DNA from: Pseudomonas fluorescens | Lineage (GTDB): Bacteria; Pseudomonadota; Gammaproteobacteria; Pseudomonadales; Pseudomonadaceae | DNA: 64,000 nucleotides | Direction: 5' to 3' | Assembly (NCBI RefSeq): GCF_000802965.1 | Contig: NZ_JSAK01000001.1 | Coordinates: forward strand, 62,001 to 126,000 | Shown here: one piece after another, positions 43,201 to 51,083 of the stretch | How the letters are laid out: the number at the start of each line of letters is the position of its first letter | How positions within the stretch are numbered: the first letter of the stretch is position 1 | Notes under the pieces: model-generated | Seen by the model: only the letters and a program-made list of their open reading frames with translations | Told to the model about the DNA's origin: nothing | Databases searched by the model: none | Position numbers and translations under genes: made by a program

Positions 43201-46200
43201 GTGTGCAGACCCTGACCGTCGGCGGTATCGCCGTGGTCACTGGTGGTGTGAGCGCAGGCTTCCCGCAATCGGTTACCACCCCGCTGGGCAGCACGCTGAC
43301 CATCACCGGCTACGACGCCACGACTGGCGTGGTCAGTTACAGCTACACCCTGGCAGACCCCGAAACTCACGCGAACGCCAACGGGACCAACACGCTCCCT
43401 GAACAATTCGCCGTCACCGTGGTTGACGACAACGGCACCACCGCCAATGGCAGCCTGGACGTCAACATCACCGACGACGTGCCTCAAGCGATCGACGACA
43501 ACAACGCCTCCACCGCTTCGGAAACCCTGCCGACGCTGAACGGCAACGTGCTGACCAACGACGTGCAAGGCGCCGACCGTGTGGCCATCGGCCCGAACAG
43601 TGGCCCGATCACCCCCGGCACCTTCACCGGTACTTACGGCACTCTGGTGCTGAACGCCAACGGCACCTACACCTACACCCTCAACACCAGCGACGCCGAC
43701 TTCAAGGCCCTGCACGGCAATGGCAACGGCACGGAAACCTTCACCTACACCCTGACCGATGCCGACGGCGATACCAGCACCGCCAACCTGGTGCTGAACA
43801 TCCACAACAACGATGACGGCGTGACGCTCAACGGCCTCGACGTGTCCGGCGGCGAGCTGACGGTCTACGAGAAAAACCTCACCTATGGCAGCGACCCGGA
43901 TGCTCCGGCGCTGACCCAGAACGGCACCTTCACCGTCAATGCGCCGGATGGCCTGCAAACCCTGACCGTGGGCGGTATCGCGGTGGTCAGCGGTGGCGTG
44001 GCGGCGGGGTTCCCGCAACACACTACTACCGGCACCGGCGCGACCTTCACCATCACCGGTTTTGATTCGACCACCGGCGTGGTGAGCTACAGCTACACCC
44101 TGAACTTCACCGACCGTGACCACCCCAACGCCGACGGCGCCAACAGCGTCAGCGAGAACTTTGACGTCGTCGCCACCGACGCCGACGGCAGCACAGCGAG
44201 CGGGCAGATCAACGTCAACATCGTCGACGACCTGCCGACCGCCAACCCCGACGCGGTCTCGGTCGCAGAAGGTGGCGTGGTCACCGGCAACGTGCTGTGG
44301 AACGACGTCGGCGGCGCCGATGGCCCGGCGGCGGGCGGTGGCGTGGTCGGCGTGCGCGCCGGCTCCGACACGTCGAACCCGGCTTATGGCAACCTCACTA
44401 ATCAGATCAACGGCACCTACGGCTACCTGACGCTGGACGCCCAAGGCAACGCCGAGTATCACAGCTACCCGAACGCGGTGAGCGGTCCCGGTGCGACCGA
44501 CGTGTTCACCTACACCTTGCGCGATGCCGACGGTGACGAAAGCACCAGCACGCTCACCATCGACGTGAACAACAGTTGCATCCGCGCGGTCAGCGACACC
44601 GACGTGACTGTTTACGAAAAAGCCCTCGACCTGAACCAGGGTGGTCAGGACCTGGCTCCCGGCACCGTCACCGGCAGCGACCCAGGCCACACCGGCGAAA
44701 CCGCCAGCGGCACCTTGGTCGGTTCGGTCTTCGGTGCCAACGGCGCCGTCACCTACACCCTGGTCGGTAGCGCCACCGGCAATTTCGGTCAGCTCCAGCT
44801 CAACTCCAACGGCACCTACACCTACACCCTGACTTCCCCGGCCAGCACCACGCCGCACGCGGACGACGGCGCCAACACCCTGAGCGAAACCTTCACCTAT
44901 CAGGCCACCGATGCGCTGGGCAACAGCGTTACCAGCACCATCGTGGTCAACATCGTCGATGACGTGCCGAAAGCCGTGCACGACAGCAACGAGTTGACCG
45001 CGGCGGAAACCCAGCTGAGCCTCACCGGCAACGTGCTGAGCAATGACGTGCAAGGCGCCGATGTCGTAGCGAGCGGTCCCAACAGCGGCCCGATCACTCC
45101 CGGGACTTTTGTCGGCACCTACGGCAACCTGGTGCTGAACGCCAACGGCACCTACACCTACACCCTCAATACCAGTGATGCTGATTTCAAAGCCCTGCAC
45201 GGCAATGGCAACGGCACGGAAACCTTCACCTACACCCTGACCGATGCCGACGGCGACACCAGCACCGCCAACCTGGTGCTGAACATCCACAACAACGATG
45301 ACGGCGTGACGCTCAACGGCCTCGAAGTGCCAGGCGGCGAGCTGACGGTCTACGAAAAAAATCTCACCTACGGCAGCGACCCGGATGCACCGGCGCTGAC
45401 TCAGAGCGGCACCTTCACCGTGACCGCGCTGGATGGCCTGCAAACCCTGGCCGTGGGCGGTATCTCCGTGGTCAGCGGTGGCGTGGCGGCGGGGTTCCCG
45501 CAATCGACTGACACCTATTACGGCGCCACTTTCACCATCACCGATTACAACGCCGACACCGGTGTGGTGAGCTACAGCTACACCCTGAACTACGCCGACC
45601 GCGAGCATCCCAACGCTGACGGCGCCAACAGCGTCAGCGAGAACTTCAACGTCGTTGCCACCGACACCGACGGCAGCACCGCGACCGGGCAGATCAACGT
45701 CAATATCATTGACGACCTTCCGACCGCCAACCCCGACGCAGTCTCTGTCGCAGAGGGCGGCGTAGTCACCGGCAACGTGCTGTGGAACGACGTCGGCGGC
45801 GCCGATGGCCCGGCGGCGGGCGGTGGCGTGGTCGGCGTGCGCGTCGGCTCCGACACATCGACCCCGGTCATTGGCGGCCTCAACAGCCAAATCAACGGCA
45901 CCTACGGTTACCTGACACTGGACGCCCAAGGCAACGCCGAGTACCACAGCTACCCGAACGGCGTGAGCGGCCCCGGTGCGAGCGACGTGTTCACCTACAC
46001 CTTGCGCGATGCCGACGGTGACGAAAGCACCAGCACCCTTACCATCGACGTGAACAACAGCTGCATCCGCGCGTTCAGCGACAGCGACGTGACGGTCTAT
46101 GAAAAAGCCCTCGACATCGTCAAGGACGGCCAGGATCTGTCGGCTGGCTACGCCCTCGGTAGCGAACCAGGGCATACCGGCGAAACCGCCAGCGGCACGC

Positions 46201-49200
46201 TGGTGGGTTCGGTCTTCGGTGGCAGCGGTAACGTCACCTACACCCTGGTCGGCGGCACGTTCGGCAACTACGGACAGATCCTGCTCAACCCCAACGGCAC
46301 CTACACCTACACCCTGACCAACCCGGTCAACACCACGCCGCACGCGAACGATGGCGCCAATACCCTGAGCGAGTCTTTCACCTATCAGGCCACCGACGCG
46401 CTGGGCAACAGCGTCACCAGTACCATCGTAATCAACATTGTCGACGACGTGCCCACAGCACACGCTGACGCGATTCCGGTTACTGAGGGTGGCGTGGTCA
46501 CCGGAAACGTGTTGTGGAACGACGTCGGCGGCGCCGATGGCCCGGCGGCGGGCGGTGGCGTGGTCGGAGTGCGCGCCGGCTCCGACACCTCGACCCCGGC
46601 ACTTGGCGGTCTCAACAACCCGATCAATGGCACCTACGGCTACCTGACGCTTGATTCTCACGGCAACGCCGAGTACCACAGCTACCCGAACGGCGTAAGC
46701 GGCCCCGGTGCGAGCGATGTCTTCACCTATACCCTGCGCGACGCCGACGGTGATGAAAGCACCACCACCATCACCATCGACGTGAACAACAACTGCATCC
46801 GCGCGGTCAGCGACACCGACGTGACCGTCTACGAAAAAGCGCTCGACCTGAGCAAGGACGGCCAGGATCTGGCCGCCGGCAGCGTCACCGGCAGCGAGCC
46901 GGGTCATACCGGCGAAACCGCCAGCGGCACACTGGTCGGGTCAGTCTTCGGTGCCAGCGGCGCCGTCACCTATACCCTGATCGGCAGCGCCACCGGTACT
47001 TACGGTCAGATCCTGTTGAGCGCCGACGGCACTTACACCTACACCCTGACCTCGGCACCGAAAACCGCGCCGGGTGCCAACGATGGCGCCAATACCCTGA
47101 GCGAAAGCTTCACTTACAAAGCCACCGATGCACTGGGCAACAGCACCACCAGCACCATCGTGGTCAACATCGTCGATGACGTGCCCAAAGCCGTGGCTTC
47201 CGAGCGTTCAGTGTCCGCCGTGGAGATCGATTCCAACCTGCTGCTGGTGATCGACGTGTCCGGCAGTATGGGCGACGCCTCTGGCGTACCGGGCCTGTCG
47301 CGATTGGCGCTGGCCAAGCAGGCGATCAGTGCCTTGCTCGACAAGTACGACGACCTCGGCGATGTCAAAGTGCAGATCGTCACCTTCAGCAGCGGCGCCA
47401 CCGACAAGACCCCGATCTGGGTCGATGTCGCGACGGCCAAGTCGATCATCTCCGGTCTGACGGCGGGTGGTAACACCGACTACGACGACGCCGTGGCGAT
47501 GGCGAAAACGGCGTTCGCCACCAGTGGCAAACTCACCGGGGCGCAGAACGTCGGTTATTTCTTCTCTGACGGGAAGCCCAACGAAGGGGATATCGGGACA
47601 CAGGACGAAGCGTCCTGGAAAGCCTTCCTCGAGACCAATGCCATCAAGAACTACGCGATTGGCCTGGGTAGCGGTGTCAGCAACAGCAACCTCGATCCAG
47701 TGGCTTATGACGGCAGCACCAAGACCAATACCAACGCGGTGGTCGTCACCGATCTCAATCAACTGAACTCGGTGCTGTCGGGCACCGTGGTCGGCGCACC
47801 GGTGACCGGTTCGCTGCTGGGCGAGGGCGGTACGTTCGGTGCCGATGGCGGTTTCATCAAAACCATCACTGTCGACGGCACCACCTACACCTATGACCCC
47901 AAAGGCCTTAGCAACCAGGGTTCGCTGATTTCCACCGGTGGTACCAATCACGGCACCTTCAACACGGTTAACAACTCGCTGAGCATCGCCACTAATGGCA
48001 AGGGCACCCTGGTGGTGAACCTGGATACCGGCGAGTACAGCTACGTTTCGCAGAAAGCCACGTCGGTGTTGATCACCGAAAACATCGGGTTCACGGTCAG
48101 TGACAAGGATGGCGATCTCGCCAGTTCGAATCTGGTAGTGAAAGTCGTTCCGAATGCGGCACCGCTGGCGGTCGATGATCACATCATCACCAACGTGCTC
48201 TCGAACAATGTGACGGTGCCGGGCGAATTGTTGCTGGCCAACGACACTGATTCCAATAGCGATTCGCTTAGCCCGTCGTCGACCAGCTTCAACACCGGCT
48301 GGATTTCCAAGGCTGCGGACTTCACCGGCACTGGCGCCATCACCTTCAATGGCACCAGTTCAAACGTAGCGGCCAATCAGACTCTGGGCAACGTACGCAG
48401 CGCGTTCGCGGCCAATGCCGCGACCATGACCGCCGTTTTGGTGGTCAGCGGTTACCTGGGGTCGGCCAGCAACGCCCAATCCAACATCAACGATGAGGAC
48501 CGCTTCTCCGTCAACCTGAAGCAGGGTGAAACCCTGACCCTGAATCACAACCTTGATGCCGGGCATGTGGCCATGGAGTATTCGCTCAACGGCGGGTCGT
48601 GGATCAACCTCGCGGACGGCCAAACCCTGACGGCATTGGCGGATGGGACTTACCAGGTCCACATCACCAACATCGCCAACACCAGTGGCAGCAACCCCAA
48701 TGCGGCGGAAAACTACCAGCTGACCATGAACCTCAACTATGCCGGTGGTCACGACGTCACGCCGGACTACCACGGCACCTACACTGCCAATGACACCCAT
48801 GGCGGCAGTGACAGTGCCAACGTCAATATCAGCTATCAGGACGGCCACACCCTCACCGGGACGGCGGACAATGACACGCTGATCGCGGGCGAAGGCAACA
48901 ACATCCTCAATGCCGGTGACGGCAACGACATCCTCACCGCAGGCAACGGCAACAATGAGTTGCACGGCGGCGCCGGCAAAGACTTGCTGTACAGCGGCTT
49001 GGGCAACGACCTGCTCGACGGCGGCACTGGCAGCGACACCGCCAGCTACGCCCATGCCACGGCCGGGGTCAAAGTCGACCTGAGCCTGCTCACCGGGCAG
49101 AACACCCTCGGTGCCGGGACCGACACCCTGACGGGGATCGAAAACCTCACCGGCTCCAACTTCAACGACACCCTCACTGGTGACAACAACAGCAACGTCA

Positions 49201-49658
49201 TCACCGGTGGCCTGGGCAACGACGTGCTCAACGGTGGCGGCGGCGATGACTTCCTGATCGGTGGCCTGGGCAACAACACCCTCACCGGCGGCAGCGGTGC
49301 CGACACCTTCGAGTGGCTCAAGGGCAACAGCGGTCACGACGTCATCACCGACTTCGCACCCGGCACCGACAAGCTCGACCTGTCGCAACTGCTGCAAGGG
49401 GAAAACGGCACGACGGCGTCACTGGATGACTACCTGCACTTCACCGTCAGCGGCAGCGGCGCGTCAGTGATGACCAGCATCGATGTCAGCGCCATGGCCG
49501 GCGCGGCACCGAACCAGACGATCGATCTGGCGGGTGTCAACCTGGCCAGTCATTACGGTGTGACGCCGGGGGCGGGCGGGGTGATTGGCGGTGCGGATAC
49601 AGCCACCATCATCAACGGCATGCTAAATGACCATTCGTTGAAGGTGGATACGGTGTGA
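40230..49658 (+). CDS. lapA: Giant LapA-like RTX adhesin (3142 aa)
   Basis: A surface adhesin exported by a type I system. (1) Residues 1-~150: retention module starting 'MATLIGIVSKVIGQVF', with Thr-Ala-Ala-Gly at 115-118, the LapG cleavage signature. (2) ~190-2320: extracellular repeats, first near-identical 250-residue units (DNA period 750 bp, from 41221), then a 495-residue period with 'VLWNDVGGADGPAAGGG' modules. (3) ~2330-2530: von Willebrand A domain with MIDAS 'VIDVSGSMG'. (4) ~2870-3035: RTX repeats such as 'AGDGNDIL' and 'GGAGKD' for calcium. (5) C-terminal secretion signal after 'DTFEWLKGNSGHDVITDFAP'. The ATG at 40230 follows GGAGGA. LapA or MapA-type cannot be told apart here. 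Confidence 0.93.
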   Translation: MATLIGIVSKVIGQVFAVGSDGTRRALVEGDRLFAGDQLNTGAEGAVAVHLQNGQELTLGRGSSLQMTPQLLANQSPHVDTAETVAPSQEQLTDVEQLQKAIAAGDDPTQTAEATAAGPGSTGPADGTAGGGHSFVMLEEVGGRVDPNIGFPTAGFNGIPEFPEARRDGDNNGDGTPAAVVTPPVITPPDVTPPVNNPVTLNGLSIEGGELTIKEANLADGSASNPGALTQNGTFTVNAPDGLTSLSIGGISVISGGVAAGFPQSITTALGSTLTITGYNPATGVVSYSYTLNGSETHSAGDGTGVSEQFPVVVGDSNGDTATGSLDVNITDDVPQAIDDNNASTSSETLPTLNGNVLTNDVQGADRVAIGPNSGPITPGTFTGTYGTLVLNANGTYTYTLNTSDADFKALHGGGDGTETFTYTLTDADGDTSTANLVLQIHNNDDPVTIDGLNIEGGELTIYEKNLGDGSTPDAPALTQSGTFTITALDGVQTLTVGGIAVVTGGVSAGFPQSVTTPLGSTLTITGYDATTGVVSYSYTLADPETHANANGTNTLPEQFAVTVVDDNGTTASGSLDVNITDDVPQAIDDNNASTASETLPTLNGNVLTNDVQGADRVAIGPNSGPITPGTFTGTYGTLVLNANGTYTYTLNTSDADFKALHGNGNGTETFTYTLTDADGDTSTANLVLQIHNNDDPVTIDGLNIEGGELTIYEKNLGDGSTPDAPALTQSGTFTITALDGVQTLTVGGIAVVTGGVSAGFPQSVTTPLGSTLTITGYDATTGVVSYSYTLADPETHANANGTNTLPEQFAVTVVDDNGTTASGSLDVNITDDVPQAIDDNNASTASETLPTLNGNVLTNDVQGADRVAIGPNSGPITPGTFTGTYGTLVLNANGTYTYTLNTSDADFKALHGGGDGTETFTYTLTDADGDTSTANLVLQIHNNDDPVTIDGLNIEGGELTIYEKNLGDGSSPDAPALTQSGTFTITALDSVQTLTVGGIAVVTGGVSAGFPQSVTTPLGSTLTITGYDATTGVVSYSYTLADPETHANANGTNTLPEQFAVTVVDDNGTTANGSLDVNITDDVPQAIDDNNASTASETLPTLNGNVLTNDVQGADRVAIGPNSGPITPGTFTGTYGTLVLNANGTYTYTLNTSDADFKALHGNGNGTETFTYTLTDADGDTSTANLVLNIHNNDDGVTLNGLDVSGGELTVYEKNLTYGSDPDAPALTQNGTFTVNAPDGLQTLTVGGIAVVSGGVAAGFPQHTTTGTGATFTITGFDSTTGVVSYSYTLNFTDRDHPNADGANSVSENFDVVATDADGSTASGQINVNIVDDLPTANPDAVSVAEGGVVTGNVLWNDVGGADGPAAGGGVVGVRAGSDTSNPAYGNLTNQINGTYGYLTLDAQGNAEYHSYPNAVSGPGATDVFTYTLRDADGDESTSTLTIDVNNSCIRAVSDTDVTVYEKALDLNQGGQDLAPGTVTGSDPGHTGETASGTLVGSVFGANGAVTYTLVGSATGNFGQLQLNSNGTYTYTLTSPASTTPHADDGANTLSETFTYQATDALGNSVTSTIVVNIVDDVPKAVHDSNELTAAETQLSLTGNVLSNDVQGADVVASGPNSGPITPGTFVGTYGNLVLNANGTYTYTLNTSDADFKALHGNGNGTETFTYTLTDADGDTSTANLVLNIHNNDDGVTLNGLEVPGGELTVYEKNLTYGSDPDAPALTQSGTFTVTALDGLQTLAVGGISVVSGGVAAGFPQSTDTYYGATFTITDYNADTGVVSYSYTLNYADREHPNADGANSVSENFNVVATDTDGSTATGQINVNIIDDLPTANPDAVSVAEGGVVTGNVLWNDVGGADGPAAGGGVVGVRVGSDTSTPVIGGLNSQINGTYGYLTLDAQGNAEYHSYPNGVSGPGASDVFTYTLRDADGDESTSTLTIDVNNSCIRAFSDSDVTVYEKALDIVKDGQDLSAGYALGSEPGHTGETASGTLVGSVFGGSGNVTYTLVGGTFGNYGQILLNPNGTYTYTLTNPVNTTPHANDGANTLSESFTYQATDALGNSVTSTIVINIVDDVPTAHADAIPVTEGGVVTGNVLWNDVGGADGPAAGGGVVGVRAGSDTSTPALGGLNNPINGTYGYLTLDSHGNAEYHSYPNGVSGPGASDVFTYTLRDADGDESTTTITIDVNNNCIRAVSDTDVTVYEKALDLSKDGQDLAAGSVTGSEPGHTGETASGTLVGSVFGASGAVTYTLIGSATGTYGQILLSADGTYTYTLTSAPKTAPGANDGANTLSESFTYKATDALGNSTTSTIVVNIVDDVPKAVASERSVSAVEIDSNLLLVIDVSGSMGDASGVPGLSRLALAKQAISALLDKYDDLGDVKVQIVTFSSGATDKTPIWVDVATAKSIISGLTAGGNTDYDDAVAMAKTAFATSGKLTGAQNVGYFFSDGKPNEGDIGTQDEASWKAFLETNAIKNYAIGLGSGVSNSNLDPVAYDGSTKTNTNAVVVTDLNQLNSVLSGTVVGAPVTGSLLGEGGTFGADGGFIKTITVDGTTYTYDPKGLSNQGSLISTGGTNHGTFNTVNNSLSIATNGKGTLVVNLDTGEYSYVSQKATSVLITENIGFTVSDKDGDLASSNLVVKVVPNAAPLAVDDHIITNVLSNNVTVPGELLLANDTDSNSDSLSPSSTSFNTGWISKAADFTGTGAITFNGTSSNVAANQTLGNVRSAFAANAATMTAVLVVSGYLGSASNAQSNINDEDRFSVNLKQGETLTLNHNLDAGHVAMEYSLNGGSWINLADGQTLTALADGTYQVHITNIANTSGSNPNAAENYQLTMNLNYAGGHDVTPDYHGTYTANDTHGGSDSANVNISYQDGHTLTGTADNDTLIAGEGNNILNAGDGNDILTAGNGNNELHGGAGKDLLYSGLGNDLLDGGTGSDTASYAHATAGVKVDLSLLTGQNTLGAGTDTLTGIENLTGSNFNDTLTGDNNSNVITGGLGNDVLNGGGGDDFLIGGLGNNTLTGGSGADTFEWLKGNSGHDVITDFAPGTDKLDLSQLLQGENGTTASLDDYLHFTVSGSGASVMTSIDVSAMAGAAPNQTIDLAGVNLASHYGVTPGAGGVIGGADTATIINGMLNDHSLKVDTV
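40572..40583 (+). other. Codons of the predicted LapG cleavage site
   Basis: Codons 115-118 spell Thr-Ala-Ala-Gly within 'AEATAAGPG'. In P. fluorescens LapA the calcium-dependent protease LapG cuts between the two Ala of such a site (known). Cutting here would release the adhesin from LapE. Confidence 0.8.
41221..43800 (+). repeat. Tandem 750-bp repeats inside the adhesin gene
   Basis: CCGACGACGTGCCTCAAGCG recurs at 41221, 41971, 42721 and 43471, exactly 750 bp apart, giving three full units and about 330 bp of a fourth. Long stretches (such as 41569-41960 against 42319-42710) are identical or nearly so. Each unit encodes two domains: 'VLTNDVQGADRVAIGPNSG...' and 'GLNIEGGELTIYEKN...'. Confidence 0.93.
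43801..46770 (+). repeat. Second-order repeats (1485-bp and 732-bp periods) in the adhesin gene
   Basis: The block from 43801 recurs from 45286, an offset of 1485 bp (495 codons). The inner 'VLWNDVGGADGPAAGGGVVG' module occurs at 44291, 45776 and (offset 732 bp) 46508. These copies are more diverged than the 750-bp units. Confidence 0.88.
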
Positions 49659-49671
49659 TTTGAAGAATAAA

Positions 49672-49701
49672 ACCGCCATTCCTGTTCTCAGGAATGGCGG
49701 T
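49672..49701. terminator. Hairpin after the adhesin gene
   Basis: ACCGCCATTCCTG and CAGGAATGGCGGT form a perfect 13-bp stem with a 4-nt loop, 14 bp after the adhesin stop. The T-run is on the minus-strand side (GGTTTTATTC), so it ends leftward transcription well and perhaps both directions. Confidence 0.75.
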
Positions 49702-49725
49702 GGCTTGATGATCATGTTGTGTGGG

Positions 49726-49931
49726 TTACGGTAAAGATCTAGCTCTGAAATTATCCATGCTGTAATCGTTACCGTTCCAACTCGACTCTGCTGTGGCGGT
49801 GAATGAGTGCGTGCTTCAGTTCATGTTGTTGATCGTGTATGTCTGAGAGCTGCTCTCGCCGATTTTCAGTACCCGTTTGATATTTCAGGGATGTGAAACT
49901 CAGGCAGTTGTGGGGTTGCTTGCGTTGCCAT
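49726..49931 (-). pseudogene. Decayed fragment related to the neighbouring carbohydrate-binding-like gene
   Basis: On the minus strand a good CAGGAG site and ATG (49931) start 'MATQATPQLPEFHIPEIS', which stops after 21 codons. In another frame, after a further stop, comes 'THSFTATAESSWNGNDYS' and 'MDNFRARSLP' then TAA. These match, by eye, the start ('TAPQLPKPEVPE') and the last ~30 residues ('WKGNDFSIDNFRVRR') of the next gene upstream. The middle ~230 residues are gone. It looks like a duplicate that lost its core and its frame. Confidence 0.65.
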
Positions 49932-49978
49932 GATTGAATCTCCTGGCATTTAATAGGGTGCGAAGGGATTACTCGATT

Positions 49979-50818
49979 TTACTCGACGCGTCTTACTCTG
50001 AAATTGTCGATTGAAAAATCATTGCCTTTCCATTGGCGAGTGAGATTTCTGAGGCTTACTCTAACCGTGGCTGATTGGGCGACTGCTCTATTAGATGCGA
50101 TGCTTTTCCAGGAAGTGTTAGAAATTGAATAGATTGGACCTATGCCGTCAAATGCAAGAATAAGTTGGGGTGGGTTAGGGTCTCGTCCTGCTATATTGTT
50201 GGTCCTTGTATCGATCGTAAATTGATAGGTCATTCCAGGTATTACGGAGAATGTTTTTTCTAAAATCATGCCGTCATGGTTGTCGCCAGGGGCGGATGTA
50301 TCATTGGATAGATAAAAACCACCGCTAATGTCTTCAACAAACTGAATATCTCTTGCTCCCTGCCCCTTTGTCCATCCTCCCAATGTATTGTCGTTGAAGT
50401 CTGTGAGTTCATCGAGATCATTAAGTTGGGTTTTGATGGGGGTTGTTAATGACGGAAATGCTGTGGCGGTTGATATGTCTGAGCTACCGTAGTAGGTAAT
50501 AAGGTCTTCTAATGTGGCCGTTGAGTTGTAAGATAGTGCAGTCAGTTGGCTTCCGGGGATTCGTTCAAGTAAGCGATTATCAAACTGCAACGCGGAAACT
50601 TCATGATCTTCGAGTATGTTTGTTGTTAGGGGTGGATATAGCTCGGTCTGGCTAGCTAATCTCAACCATATTTGCGAAGGCGTCCATTTTTCAACAATGG
50701 CAGATATCTTGCCTTGATGCGTAGTCAGGTCAAGTACATTGTCATCGTCGGCTTCAGGGACTTCCGGCTTGGGAAGTTGGGGGGCAGTATTGGGTAAGGG
50801 TTTTTTTTCAAATAGCAC
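49979..50818 (-). CDS. AT-rich gene; predicted protein with a C-terminal carbohydrate-binding-like beta-sandwich
   Basis: About 279 residues, lower GC than its neighbours. There is no signal peptide. The N-terminal ~140 residues are not recognised; from 'ELTDFNDNTLGGWTKG' to the end the pattern is that of a jelly-roll module: 'GGFYLSNDTSAPGDNHDGM', 'FSVIPGMTYQFTIDTRT' and closing 'WKGNDFSIDNFRVRR', as in CBM-type domains that end 'GNDFxxDxI'. The start is uncertain: GTG at 50818 follows GAGG and matches the start of the decayed paralogue; GTG at 50893 lengthens it. Placed between the adhesin and lapD, it could be a partner of the adhesin or cargo; this is inference. Confidence 0.65.
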   Translation of the reverse strand: MLFEKKPLPNTAPQLPKPEVPEADDDNVLDLTTHQGKISAIVEKWTPSQIWLRLASQTELYPPLTTNILEDHEVSALQFDNRLLERIPGSQLTALSYNSTATLEDLITYYGSSDISTATAFPSLTTPIKTQLNDLDELTDFNDNTLGGWTKGQGARDIQFVEDISGGFYLSNDTSAPGDNHDGMILEKTFSVIPGMTYQFTIDTRTNNIAGRDPNPPQLILAFDGIGPIYSISNTSWKSIASNRAVAQSATVRVSLRNLTRQWKGNDFSIDNFRVRRVE

Positions 50819-51083
50819 GGTAAGTACACCTCGTTGAGCGAACGCCCATTGATGATTTCGGCGTGTACTTTTTATTGTTTTCTCCTTTGGCACTATTGAC
50901 TACTGTCAGAAATGTCAGGTTTGACTGAAAGCCGATGAGTGGTCGACGCGAACAAGGCGCTTTATGAATGAGTCTGTATCAGCCGAGCCAACAAAGTCCG
51001 GCAATGTTTTTTGTAAGTAGAGGAGCTTGTTTTGTCTGCGAAGAAGGATCAAGGTCCTTCATGGCTATTGGCAAGCCTGGCAT

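Noticed and set aside
41221..46770. CRISPR-like periodic repeats
   Set aside because: The repeats are long (750 and 1485 bp), in frame and coding; there are no short repeats with unique spacers.
40893..46907. A 2004-codon open frame on the minus strand opposite the adhesin gene
   Set aside because: It mirrors the periodic GC-rich codons of the adhesin repeats, repeats with the same period, has no ribosome site and no family features; the plus frame has clear domains.
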